NCBI GenBank assembly: GCA_050949885.1
Contig: JBMNGO010000003.1
Coordinates: 1 to 8,264, forward strand
Length of the DNA stretch: 8,264 bases
Source of the DNA: JBMNGO01 sp050949885
Lineage (GTDB): Bacteria > Bacillota > Syntrophomonadia > Syntrophomonadales > Syntrophomonadaceae
Direction: 5' to 3'
In this document: positions 1 through 6,757 of the stretch, piece after piece
Layout of the letters: each line of letters begins with the position of its first letter
Numbering within the stretch: position 1 is the first letter of the stretch
Notes under the pieces: generated by a model
Databases searched by the model: none
Told to the model about the DNA's origin: nothing
The model's input: the letters and a program-made list of their open reading frames with translations, nothing else
Made by a program: the position numbers and the translations under genes

Positions 1-220
1 CAACCAGGAGATCAAATCTCTTTCGGGTTACTAAAGGATAGTCTCCTAATAATACCTCTATTCCTTTTTGCACAAATTCTCTGGTTTTTTCGATAGTCTT
101 GTCATTTTTATTGATATCACAGGCAGTAACTCTGGCACCTTTTCTATGCAACAGATCTACAGCTGCCAGTCCACTCCTGCCCATTCCTATTACCAGAACC
201 TTTTTTTCTTTCAATTCCAT
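1..220 (-). CDS. murD: UDP-N-acetylmuramoyl-L-alanine:D-glutamate ligase MurD, N-terminal part, cut by window edge
   Basis: MurD is the cytoplasmic ATP-dependent ligase that adds D-glutamate to UDP-MurNAc-L-Ala, the second amino acid addition in peptidoglycan precursor synthesis. Only about 73 residues are visible, beginning MELKEKKVLVIGMGRSG; the central ATPase and C-terminal domains lie beyond position 1. The visible part is a Rossmann-like first domain with the glycine-rich loop GMGRSG (residues 12-17) after a hydrophobic strand, then a second strand ending in an acidic residue (ACD, 33-35), as in the UDP-binding domain of MurD. The ATG at 218-220 has a strong AGGAGGT ribosome binding site 8 nt upstream. 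The position directly after mraY matches the usual dcw order. The identification rests on a short N-terminus plus context, and no P-loop can be seen, but no other dcw gene fits. Confidence 0.88.
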   Translation of the reverse strand, partial: MELKEKKVLVIGMGRSGLAAVDLLHRKGARVTACDINKNDKTIEKTREFVQKGIEVLLGDYPLVTRKRFDLLV

Positions 221-228
221 CTAACAGC

Positions 229-235
229 ACCTCCT
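229..235 (-). promoter_or_regulatory. murD ribosome binding site overlapping the mraY stop codon
   Basis: AGGAGGT on the minus strand lies 8 nt before the murD ATG. The mraY TAG stop (234-236) shares its last two bases with this site, so a ribosome ending mraY sits on the murD initiation signal. I infer translational coupling of the two genes. Confidence 0.8.
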
Positions 236-1220
236 ATCCAATATTCTTATACCCTAAGAGACCTAATAAAACAAAAACCAAAGATAATAACCAAAAAAAC
301 CGTACTGTTTTCTTCTCCGACCAGCCTTTTAATTCATAGTGATGGTGCAGAGGCGCCATAAGAAATACTCTTTTCCGGGTACTCTTAAAAACCATTACCT
401 GGATAATCACACTTAGGGCTTCTAACACATAAACACCACCGATTATTAAAAGAGCAATCTCTGATCGGGTAAAAGCTGCAATGGCGGCAATAGCTCCTCC
501 CAGAGCCATAGATCCAGTATCTCCCATAAAAATACGGGCCGGATACCGGTTATAAAACAGGAATCCAAGACATGCTCCAGCTACGGCACCACAAAAAATA
601 GCCAAATTATAGTGAGAAGTCATAAAACATATGAGTCCCAATGCCATTACAACAAAAAAGGTAACTCCAGCGGCCAGCCCATCCAAACCGTCGGTAAGAT
701 TTACGGCATTCGAGGTTGCCAGGACTACTATCACTAGAAAAGGAATATAAAAAGTCCCCAGATCTATTTGGGCCCCAAAATAAGGTAAAACAATACTTGT
801 TCCCCGGTCAAAATAAAAAAGGAGTAATAAACCAAATACTATTCCGACCAGTAACTGCAAAATCAGTTTTTCCCGAGCTCGCAGCCCCAGGGAGCGTTTT
901 AACACCACTTTAATATAATCATCCCAGAAACCTATGCCGCCCAGGGCCAGCATAACCAGAACCGCAGCCAGGGTCTCCGGACTGGAACCGGCCATGAGGA
1001 AACTAGCCACCATAACTGCAGTAATTATAATAATGCCTCCCATGGTGGGAGTGCCAGCTTTTTTATAATGCCTCTGTGGACCTTCTTCCCGTATGTTTTG
1101 ACCCATTTTCAGGTGCTTTAAGAAGGGTATCATGAAAGGGCCCATAGCCAAAGCCACGATAACAGCAATAATCATTGCCAAAAATGTATTGATAACATAT
1201 GCATGCATTACTATTGTCAT
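234..1220 (-). CDS. mraY: Phospho-N-acetylmuramoyl-pentapeptide-transferase (lipid I synthase)
   Basis: MraY is the polytopic membrane enzyme that moves phospho-MurNAc-pentapeptide from UDP to undecaprenyl phosphate, forming lipid I on the inner face of the membrane. The 328-residue product is almost entirely hydrophobic, with about ten membrane segments. Family signatures are present in order: TPTMGG (57-62), the aspartate pair in FWDDYIK (D100, D101), NAVNLTDGLDGLA (171-183), FMGDTGS (231-237, with the Mg-binding aspartate D234) and the HHH loop (292-294, followed by YELKGW). Start choice is unsettled. The ATG at 1220 overlaps the murF stop as ATGA, but GGAGG lies only 1 nt before it. The in-frame ATG at 1208 (Met5) lies 13 nt after GGAGG and would give 324 residues, the length of Bacillus subtilis MraY. 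Function is certain; the first four residues are not. Confidence 0.97.
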   Translation of the reverse strand: MTIVMHAYVINTFLAMIIAVIVALAMGPFMIPFLKHLKMGQNIREEGPQRHYKKAGTPTMGGIIIITAVMVASFLMAGSSPETLAAVLVMLALGGIGFWDDYIKVVLKRSLGLRAREKLILQLLVGIVFGLLLLFYFDRGTSIVLPYFGAQIDLGTFYIPFLVIVVLATSNAVNLTDGLDGLAAGVTFFVVMALGLICFMTSHYNLAIFCGAVAGACLGFLFYNRYPARIFMGDTGSMALGGAIAAIAAFTRSEIALLIIGGVYVLEALSVIIQVMVFKSTRKRVFLMAPLHHHYELKGWSEKKTVRFFWLLSLVFVLLGLLGYKNIG

Positions 1221-2614
1221 GCCTCCCCGTTATTCCTGCGTATCCACTCCTGGGCCAGGGTCTCCATCTGCATGCCGCGGGACGCCTTAAATAGGACAAT
1301 GTCTTTTGCATTGGCCAGATTAATTAGAACTTTTAAGCCTTCCTCCTTGGAATGACACCAGAAAACCTGTTCTCGGGGCATACCTGCTTGTATTGCTCCC
1401 TGAGCAATTATTTTGGCCCTTTCGCCGATGGCGATTAAGGCTTTGGGGTTGCATAGAGCAGCTTTTTCCCCTACTTTTAGATGTCCTTCGGTTTCAAAAC
1501 TACCTAATTCAAACATATCTCCCAGCACTGCCACCAGCCGATTTTCATTGTCCAACTGATGAGCCGTCTCCAGTGCGTTGGCCATGGAAACTGGGTTGGC
1601 ATTATAAGTATCATTAATAACCAGCCCCCCTTGGGAAGTTTTAATGATATTAAGCCGATTGCCGGTGGGCGAAAACTTTGCTATTCCCTTTTTTATAGCT
1701 TCGTAACCCAATCCTAGCTGATGGGCTACAGCAACAGCAGCAATAACATTATGAGCCAGTCTTAATGATGGCAGCAGCATCTGAAAGTCCATCTGATGAT
1801 CAATTAATCGAGCTGAGATGGTCATGCCCTGAATGTCTGCCTCGGCTTTGACAATTTGATAATCACAGGAGGGTTCCTGGCCAAAGGTTAATACCCTGCT
1901 ACAAAGAGAACGGGCAATTTTAACCAGTTCAGGGTTATCACCGTTAACCAGGGCAAAACCTTCTTTCGCCAAGCCTTCAAGTATTTCGCATTTGGCTCGG
2001 ATTATATTCTCTATAGTGCCCAGTGTCTCAAGATGAACAGGTTCCGCATTTATTATTACAGCCACAGTTGGCTTCGCTAGGCGGCTTAACCTGCCTATCT
2101 CCCCTCTTTGGCGCATAGCCATTTCCACCACGGCTGCTTGATGTTCTTCATTAAGTCTTAACAGGGTTAAAGGCAAACCAATATCATTGTTATAATTTCC
2201 CTGGGTTTTCAATGTATTATATGTAATGCCAAGACAGCTGGCTATTAAATCCTTGGTAGTAGTCTTACCGACGCTTCCGGTAATGGCTATTAACGGAATA
2301 GCAAAGTTGGTCCGCCAGCAGGCAGCTATTTTTTGCAGTCCCAGAAGAGTATCAGGTACTTTTATTAATCCTTTGCCCCGTAAAGATTCAGGGGTCCAGG
2401 TTTCATTTCTCTCCACAACCGCAGCCGCAGCACCTTTAGCAAAAGCCTGGGCAACATAATCATGCCCATCAAAATTCTCCCCCTTTAGAGCAACAAATAA
2501 ACTTCCGGGAGAGATTAAACGGCTATCAGTGCTAATCCCATTCACTACAACCCGGTTATCTCCCATCAATTCACCATTTATCTGGCGGCAAATGGTATCA
2601 AGATCCAATCTCAT
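1217..2614 (-). CDS. murF: UDP-N-acetylmuramoyl-tripeptide:D-alanyl-D-alanine ligase
   Basis: MurF joins D-Ala-D-Ala to the UDP-MurNAc-tripeptide, using ATP, and completes the cytoplasmic pentapeptide precursor. The 465-residue protein has the usual three-domain Mur ligase layout: N-terminal substrate domain (ISTDSR, 27-32; a GENFDGHDYV-type loop, 45-54), central ATPase domain with P-loop ITGSVGKTTT (111-120) and GNYNNDIGLP (139-148), and a C-terminal domain with NDTYNANP (334-341), LGDMFELG (364-371) and KASRGMQME (443-451). NDTYNANP and GNYNN are MurF hallmarks that separate it from MurE. Two central-domain motifs are atypical: EMAMRQRGEI (164-173) has alanine where EMG is usual, and NAEPVHLE (189-196) replaces the usual N-[IV]-G-x-[AST]-H. 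The ATG overlaps the murE stop (ATGA, 2611-2614), and AGGAAG lies 9 nt upstream, inside murE. Confidence 0.97.
   Translation of the reverse strand: MRLDLDTICRQINGELMGDNRVVVNGISTDSRLISPGSLFVALKGENFDGHDYVAQAFAKGAAAAVVERNETWTPESLRGKGLIKVPDTLLGLQKIAACWRTNFAIPLIAITGSVGKTTTKDLIASCLGITYNTLKTQGNYNNDIGLPLTLLRLNEEHQAAVVEMAMRQRGEIGRLSRLAKPTVAVIINAEPVHLETLGTIENIIRAKCEILEGLAKEGFALVNGDNPELVKIARSLCSRVLTFGQEPSCDYQIVKAEADIQGMTISARLIDHQMDFQMLLPSLRLAHNVIAAVAVAHQLGLGYEAIKKGIAKFSPTGNRLNIIKTSQGGLVINDTYNANPVSMANALETAHQLDNENRLVAVLGDMFELGSFETEGHLKVGEKAALCNPKALIAIGERAKIIAQGAIQAGMPREQVFWCHSKEEGLKVLINLANAKDIVLFKASRGMQMETLAQEWIRRNNGEA
1222..1226 (-). promoter_or_regulatory. GGAGG ribosome binding site of mraY, inside the murF tail
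   Basis: GGAGG on the minus strand falls in the last codons of murF. It is 1 nt from the ATG at 1220 and 13 nt from the ATG at 1208. Neither spacing is ideal; the first is too short for normal initiation, which favours the inner ATG. Confidence 0.55.
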
Positions 2615-4083
2615 AAATCAGGTCTTCCTTTCAATATCTCGGAAGCAACAACCCGATCATCAAAATCCAATACTTGGTCTTTTATGATTTGATAAGTTTC
2701 ATGGCCTTTTCCTGCAATTACCACTAAATCACCTTTTTTGGCCAGGTAAAGGGCATGTTTTATCGCTTCCTTGCGGTCAATAATTATAGCATAACGAGAA
2801 TTGGGAACCCTGTCCAGGCCGGGTACAATGTCTCTAATGATGTCCTTTGGATCTTCGGTGCGAGGGTTATCTGAAGTAATAACGCAGAAATCACTGTAAC
2901 TAGCTGCTATCTTACCCATAATCGGCCTCTTGGATCGATCCCGGTCCCCTCCGCACCCGAAAACAGTAATCATCCGGTTTTGGGTTATGGCTCGCCCGGT
3001 CTTTAAGATATTTTCCAAACCGTCGGGAGTATGAGCATAATCAACCACTACAGTAAAGTCCTGCCCGCAATTGACCTGCTCAAAACGGCCAGGGACCCCC
3101 TGCACTTTTTTTAAGGCTCTTTTGATGGTGGCTATGCCAATTCCTTCCACTAGAGCAAAAGTAACGGCGGCCAGAGCATTATACACATTAAAAAGCCCAA
3201 TTAGATTAATATCCAGGGAGAATTTTTGATTTTTATATTGAACAGTAAAATGGCTTCCCTGTAAACCAGTCTTTATATCGGTTGCCCGAACATCCGCATT
3301 ATTTTTTATTCCATAAGTTGTAGAGGGAGCTTGGACTCTGCCCAAAAACTCGTTGGCATAAGCATCATCAGCATTTATAATAACCGAGTTATTATTTTGG
3401 TTGGAAATCATAGAAAAAAGCTTTTTTTTGGCTTCCAGGTATTTTTCCATAGTCTGATGATAATCAAGGTGATCCTGGGTTATATTAGTTAATATGGCGT
3501 AGTTAAAATCGATCCAGTCCACCCGGTTAAGATCAAGGGCGTGAGAAGACACTTCCATTACCACATAACTGGCCCGGTGAGAGAGATTGAGGCTCATAAA
3601 TTCTTCAATTTCAACAGCTTCAGGTGTAGTATGCCCCATTTCCTTTTTGGTGTCGTCGATTTTGGCATACAGGGTACCCATTATTCCAGTTTTTTTCCCG
3701 GCTTCTTCTAGGATGCTTTTTATTAGATGAGTGGTGGTAGTTTTTCCGTTGGTACCGGTTACCCCTACTACCCGTAGGTGTTGGGAAGGGTTCTGATAAT
3801 AATTGGAGGCTAAAATAGGCAGTACAGCTCTGCTGTTTTCAACCAAGATAAAGGTTGTGTTGGCACTTACAGGAACCTGTTTTTCCCCTAAGATGGCAAC
3901 AGCCCCTTTTTCTAAAGCCTGCTCCACATAATCATGACCATCAGTTTTGAATCCGGCAATACATACAAAGAGAGACCCGGCACGTACTTTGCGGGAATCA
4001 TAATAAATACCTGAAATATCAGTGTGCAGCGATCCGCTGGATAAACGGAAATCTACATTTTTTAATAAGTCTGCCAGTTGCAT
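2611..4083 (-). CDS. murE: UDP-N-acetylmuramoyl-L-alanyl-D-glutamate:meso-diaminopimelate ligase
   Basis: MurE adds the third stem-peptide residue to UDP-MurNAc-L-Ala-D-Glu with ATP. From the chosen ATG the protein has 490 residues. Motifs, numbered from that start, are YDSR (28-31), P-loop GVTGTNGKTTT (107-117), TTPE (152-155), NITQDHLDYH (200-209), the KKK stretch (about 219-221) holding the lysine that is carbamylated in the family, GDRDRSKRP (379-387), DNPR (405-408) and KGHE (459-462). DNPR is the known specificity signature for meso-DAP, as opposed to lysine-adding MurE. The frame stays open to a GTG at 4119, but the 12 extra residues (GKGGGRE-like) are a read-through of the ribosome binding site AAGGAGGAGG at 4091-4100, so the start at 4083 is preferred. 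The stop overlaps the murF ATG. Confidence 0.97.
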   Translation of the reverse strand: MQLADLLKNVDFRLSSGSLHTDISGIYYDSRKVRAGSLFVCIAGFKTDGHDYVEQALEKGAVAILGEKQVPVSANTTFILVENSRAVLPILASNYYQNPSQHLRVVGVTGTNGKTTTTHLIKSILEEAGKKTGIMGTLYAKIDDTKKEMGHTTPEAVEIEEFMSLNLSHRASYVVMEVSSHALDLNRVDWIDFNYAILTNITQDHLDYHQTMEKYLEAKKKLFSMISNQNNNSVIINADDAYANEFLGRVQAPSTTYGIKNNADVRATDIKTGLQGSHFTVQYKNQKFSLDINLIGLFNVYNALAAVTFALVEGIGIATIKRALKKVQGVPGRFEQVNCGQDFTVVVDYAHTPDGLENILKTGRAITQNRMITVFGCGGDRDRSKRPIMGKIAASYSDFCVITSDNPRTEDPKDIIRDIVPGLDRVPNSRYAIIIDRKEAIKHALYLAKKGDLVVIAGKGHETYQIIKDQVLDFDDRVVASEILKGRPDL

Positions 4084-4090
4084 TTCCCTG

Positions 4091-4100
4091 CCTCCTCCTT
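4091..4100 (-). promoter_or_regulatory. Strong ribosome binding site that fixes the murE start
   Basis: AAGGAGGAGG on the minus strand ends 7 nt before the ATG at 4083. It holds two overlapping AGGAGG registers (7 and 10 nt spacing). A start at the upstream GTG (4119) would place this site inside the coding region, so it argues for the shorter protein. Confidence 0.85.
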
Positions 4101-4119
4101 TCCCACTTAATGAACCCAC

Positions 4120-6249
4120 CTAGTCGGACTCAATATCATCCCCAACCGGCTGAAATTTGACCCGTATGCTGGAATTTAAAGCCACCACTTTTCCTGCCTC
4201 CGGTGATTGCTGGTAAGCCAGGCCATATCCCTCCGGTAACAGGTGCAATCCCAATTCCGAAAGAATTTTCGCCACCTCACGCATGGATTTTCCCTGCAAA
4301 TCAGGAACCGTTACTTCTCCTTCTTCCCTATTCTCTTCAAAAGGAGATAAATATATTATAACCTCTGACCCTTTATTAAGCCTGGTATTAGGTTTGGGAG
4401 TTTGCTGCCACACCAAGCTGCCGCTGCCGCTTACCTTAGGTTTAAAACCCCTGCTGCTGATTTCTGCTGTTGCTTCTGTCAGAGGCAAATTGATCACATC
4501 GGGAACCACCATTTGTTGTGGTGTATCGTCTTCATCTATATCTTTATCCACTAAAACCGGCACTTCCAAATATTTCAGAGAATCCTTCATAATCTCCCGA
4601 AAAACTGGAGCAGCCACCCACCCCCCATAATATGGGTATCCCTGAGGAGCATCAACTACAACTATACAAGCCAGTTTAGGGTCATGAGCAGGCGCAAAAC
4701 CAATAAATGATGCTACATATTCATTAGCCATATAACCCCCGGCCGGAGAGATTTTTTGTGCAGTCCCGGTTTTGCCTGCCACCCGGTAGCCCTCTATATA
4801 AGCATTTTTTCCGGTTCCATCCCTTACAACGCCTTCTAAAACCAGGCAAAGTTCATTGGCGGTCTTCTCTGACACAACCCTTCTTACTACTTCCGGTTTA
4901 ATCTCTTTTATTATATTCCCCTCATTATCAATTATTTTATTAACTATATGAGGTTTCATTAGTTCACCCTGATTGGCTACTGCACATACGGCTGTGAGTA
5001 ATTGAATAGGCGTAACCGCATTAGCCTGCCCCATAGACATGGTTCCCAGGTCAATCTGTTTGGCCCGGTCCTTAGGAACCAGAATCCCTGCAGCTTCTCC
5101 AGGAAGATCAATCCCGGTAGGTCTGCCAAATCCAAAATCATTAATATACTTGTAATAATTTTCTATGCCCAGTTCCAATCCGATATTAACGAAACCAGCA
5201 TTACAGGAATTTTCTACCACCTCTTTAAATGTTTGGCTGCCGTGGGGGTTGGAATTATTACATCTGATAGTCTCCTTGCCAACCTTAACATATCCGGGGC
5301 AGAAGAATTGGCTGTCATTATTAACCACCTTTTCCTCAATAGCCATTGCAGCCGTAGTTATCTTCATAGTTGACCCAGGTTCATAAACATCGTTTATGGC
5401 AAAATTTCTCCGGTTTTTATCCGGATAATCACTAAAGTGATTAGGATCAAAAGTGGGACGGGAAGCCATAGCCAGAATTTCTCCTGTGGAGGGATCCATT
5501 ACAATAGCAGCTGCAGCTTTGGCACCCCGCTCCTGAAAAACCTTATCCAGCTCTCTTTCAGTAATATACTGAATGGTTTCATCTAAAGTAAGTATAAGAT
5601 TAGCCCCGTCTACAGGGGGTACAAAGCTATGAATGGCTTCGGGAATAGGCCGATTGGCTGCATCATGTTCAATAATTATACGCCCCTTGGTTCCGCCAAC
5701 CAACTCATTATAATAATGATCTATACCTTCTAACCCGGTATTATCAACACCAGAAATCCCAAGAATATGGCTGGCCAATGTACCCTTGGGATAATACCGC
5801 CTGCTTTCTTCAGTCAGGCTAATCCCGGGCAGATCCATTTCCCTGATTTTTTGAGAAATTTCAGGTTCCACCTGTCTTACTATCCACTCGAAGGAACTTT
5901 GCCGGGTAATCCGCTGAAGCAGCTTTTCTTCATCCATATTAAGAACTTCAGCCAACTTGGCGGCGATCTCTTCTTCTTTCCCGGAATAAAGAACTTCCGC
6001 AGGAATAGCATAAATAGAATCAGCACTTATTGATAAAGCCAGTTCCTTTCCGTTACGGTCATATATGGTACCTCTTTTGGATTCCACAGGTACGTCTCGG
6101 GTCCGATTTTGCATGGCCTTTTCCGAAAGTTCGGCTCCTCTCACAAACTGCACCCAGAATATTCTTCCTATAAGAGAGAAAAATACCACAAAAAATAGCA
6201 AAAAAAGCGTTGCAATACGCTTTCTTACCACTAAAGCGGTGGTTTGCAC
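4120..6249 (-). CDS. spoVD: Class B penicillin-binding protein (FtsI/PBP2B/SpoVD family) with two PASTA domains
   Basis: This is a membrane-anchored D,D-transpeptidase that crosslinks septal peptidoglycan outside the membrane. Residues are numbered here from the longer GTG at 6258 (712 aa); the preferred start makes it 709. A short cytoplasmic head with basic residues (RKR, 12-14) precedes one membrane helix (about 16-37). The PBP dimerisation domain follows (about 55-210, with RGTIYDRNG at 62-70), then the transpeptidase domain (about 245-560) with all three catalytic motifs: S296-x-x-K299 in EPGSTMK, S351-C-N353, and K496-T-G. Two C-terminal PASTA domains span about 584-638 and 648-705. Such domains bind muropeptide or divisome partners in relatives. 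Only one class B PBP is present, where Bacillus has pbpB and spoVD side by side. Whether this one serves vegetative division, sporulation or both cannot be read from sequence; the position after ftsL favours division. Confidence 0.93.
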   Translation of the reverse strand: MQTTALVVRKRIATLFLLFFVVFFSLIGRIFWVQFVRGAELSEKAMQNRTRDVPVESKRGTIYDRNGKELALSISADSIYAIPAEVLYSGKEEEIAAKLAEVLNMDEEKLLQRITRQSSFEWIVRQVEPEISQKIREMDLPGISLTEESRRYYPKGTLASHILGISGVDNTGLEGIDHYYNELVGGTKGRIIIEHDAANRPIPEAIHSFVPPVDGANLILTLDETIQYITERELDKVFQERGAKAAAAIVMDPSTGEILAMASRPTFDPNHFSDYPDKNRRNFAINDVYEPGSTMKITTAAMAIEEKVVNNDSQFFCPGYVKVGKETIRCNNSNPHGSQTFKEVVENSCNAGFVNIGLELGIENYYKYINDFGFGRPTGIDLPGEAAGILVPKDRAKQIDLGTMSMGQANAVTPIQLLTAVCAVANQGELMKPHIVNKIIDNEGNIIKEIKPEVVRRVVSEKTANELCLVLEGVVRDGTGKNAYIEGYRVAGKTGTAQKISPAGGYMANEYVASFIGFAPAHDPKLACIVVVDAPQGYPYYGGWVAAPVFREIMKDSLKYLEVPVLVDKDIDEDDTPQQMVVPDVINLPLTEATAEISSRGFKPKVSGSGSLVWQQTPKPNTRLNKGSEVIIYLSPFEENREEGEVTVPDLQGKSMREVAKILSELGLHLLPEGYGLAYQQSPEAGKVVALNSSIRVKFQPVGDDIESD

Positions 6250-6255
6250 TGCTGC

Positions 6256-6261
6256 CACCTC
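6256..6261 (-). promoter_or_regulatory. GAGGTG ribosome binding site that points to the inner GTG start of the class B PBP gene
   Basis: GAGGTG on the minus strand matches the anti-Shine-Dalgarno sequence and lies 6 nt before the GTG at 6249. The outer in-frame GTG (6256-6258) is part of this site itself, so it is unlikely to be the start codon. The difference is three residues. Confidence 0.7.
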
Positions 6262-6264
6262 TTT

Positions 6265-6756
6265 TTATCGATTACTTATTGATGCCAGAAGCATCAAGTT
6301 GGAAAAGATTTTTTCCATGGGTTTCTCTTCTTTTTCAACGAGTCTATCTGTCACCTGTTGACCTTCCCTTTCGTATTCACCAGTAGCTGTTGCCAACTGG
6401 CAAACATATTCAAAGCTCTCGTTGGCCTTTACCATTCCTAATTCCGCCGTGGCAATCTGTTCAATCCGCTCCAGGGAACTGCTGGCTCCAATTTGATACT
6501 GCAACCTGAGGTTTACACTCTGAAGATTATTAACATCTTGTTGCAAGGCTACAATCTGGTATCCCAGGGTAGCCCCTTTAACACACAGAGTAACCAGCAA
6601 AACAGCGTAAATAAAGAGAAACACAGCCGCTTTGAAAAGAATGGCTTTGCCATATTGTTTTTTCCTGATAGTTCTTTTGATTATTCTTTGACTGGTTTGC
6701 GTTTTTGGTACTGATTGGTTTAAGTCCCTTGCGTAATCGTATCCCGCCTGTACCAT
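6265..6756 (-). CDS. ftsL: FtsL-type cell division protein, single-pass membrane, coiled coil, extended C-terminus
   Basis: FtsL is a small bitopic divisome protein that pairs with FtsB/DivIC and helps activate the FtsW-class B PBP synthase. The 163-residue product has a basic cytoplasmic N-terminus (KRTIRKKQYGK, 27-37), one membrane helix (about 38-59) and an extracytoplasmic coiled coil (about 65-92, with LQQDVNNLQSVNLRLQYQI). The segment LERIEQIATAELGM (95-108) is the typical FtsL/DivIC-family end of the coil. FtsL sequences are poorly conserved, so the call leans on topology and on the position between rsmH and the class B PBP gene. The protein is about 45 residues longer than B. subtilis FtsL; residues 112-163 form a charged tail with a short hydrophobic end (FSNLMLLASI). 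GGAGG lies 9 nt before the ATG at 6756. The start is 1 nt past the rsmH stop. Confidence 0.85.
   Translation of the reverse strand: MVQAGYDYARDLNQSVPKTQTSQRIIKRTIRKKQYGKAILFKAAVFLFIYAVLLVTLCVKGATLGYQIVALQQDVNNLQSVNLRLQYQIGASSSLERIEQIATAELGMVKANESFEYVCQLATATGEYEREGQQVTDRLVEKEEKPMEKIFSNLMLLASISNR
6279..6297. repeat. Perfect 7-bp inverted repeat at the 3' end of ftsL
   Basis: TTGATGC and GCATCAA flank a 5-nt loop. The element lies in the last codons of ftsL, about 18 nt ahead of the GAGGTG site of the next gene. No U-run follows on either strand, so it does not look like a terminator. It could be chance or a small structure near the ribosome binding site. Confidence 0.4.
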
Positions 6757-6757
6757 A

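Noticed and set aside
68..361. Plus-strand open frame of 97 codons across the murD/mraY junction
   Set aside because: Antisense to both genes, including the conserved MurD glycine loop; composition is that of a shadow frame.
3414..3429. A8 run in murE that contains an A-AAA-AAG slippery heptamer in frame over the KKK site
   Set aside because: A -1 slip would meet a stop about ten codons on, and no clear stimulatory element is evident. A lysine-rich family motif explains the run. Programmed frameshifting is not supported.
4283..4630. Plus-strand open frame of 115 codons opposite the PASTA region
   Set aside because: Low-complexity Ser/Leu-rich product from the complement of a real gene; no sign of a protein family.
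5002..5373. Plus-strand open frame of 123 codons opposite the transpeptidase domain
   Set aside because: It lies wholly antisense to a conserved PBP domain with intact motifs, has no recognisable family features, and several similar antisense frames occur across the window, as expected by chance.
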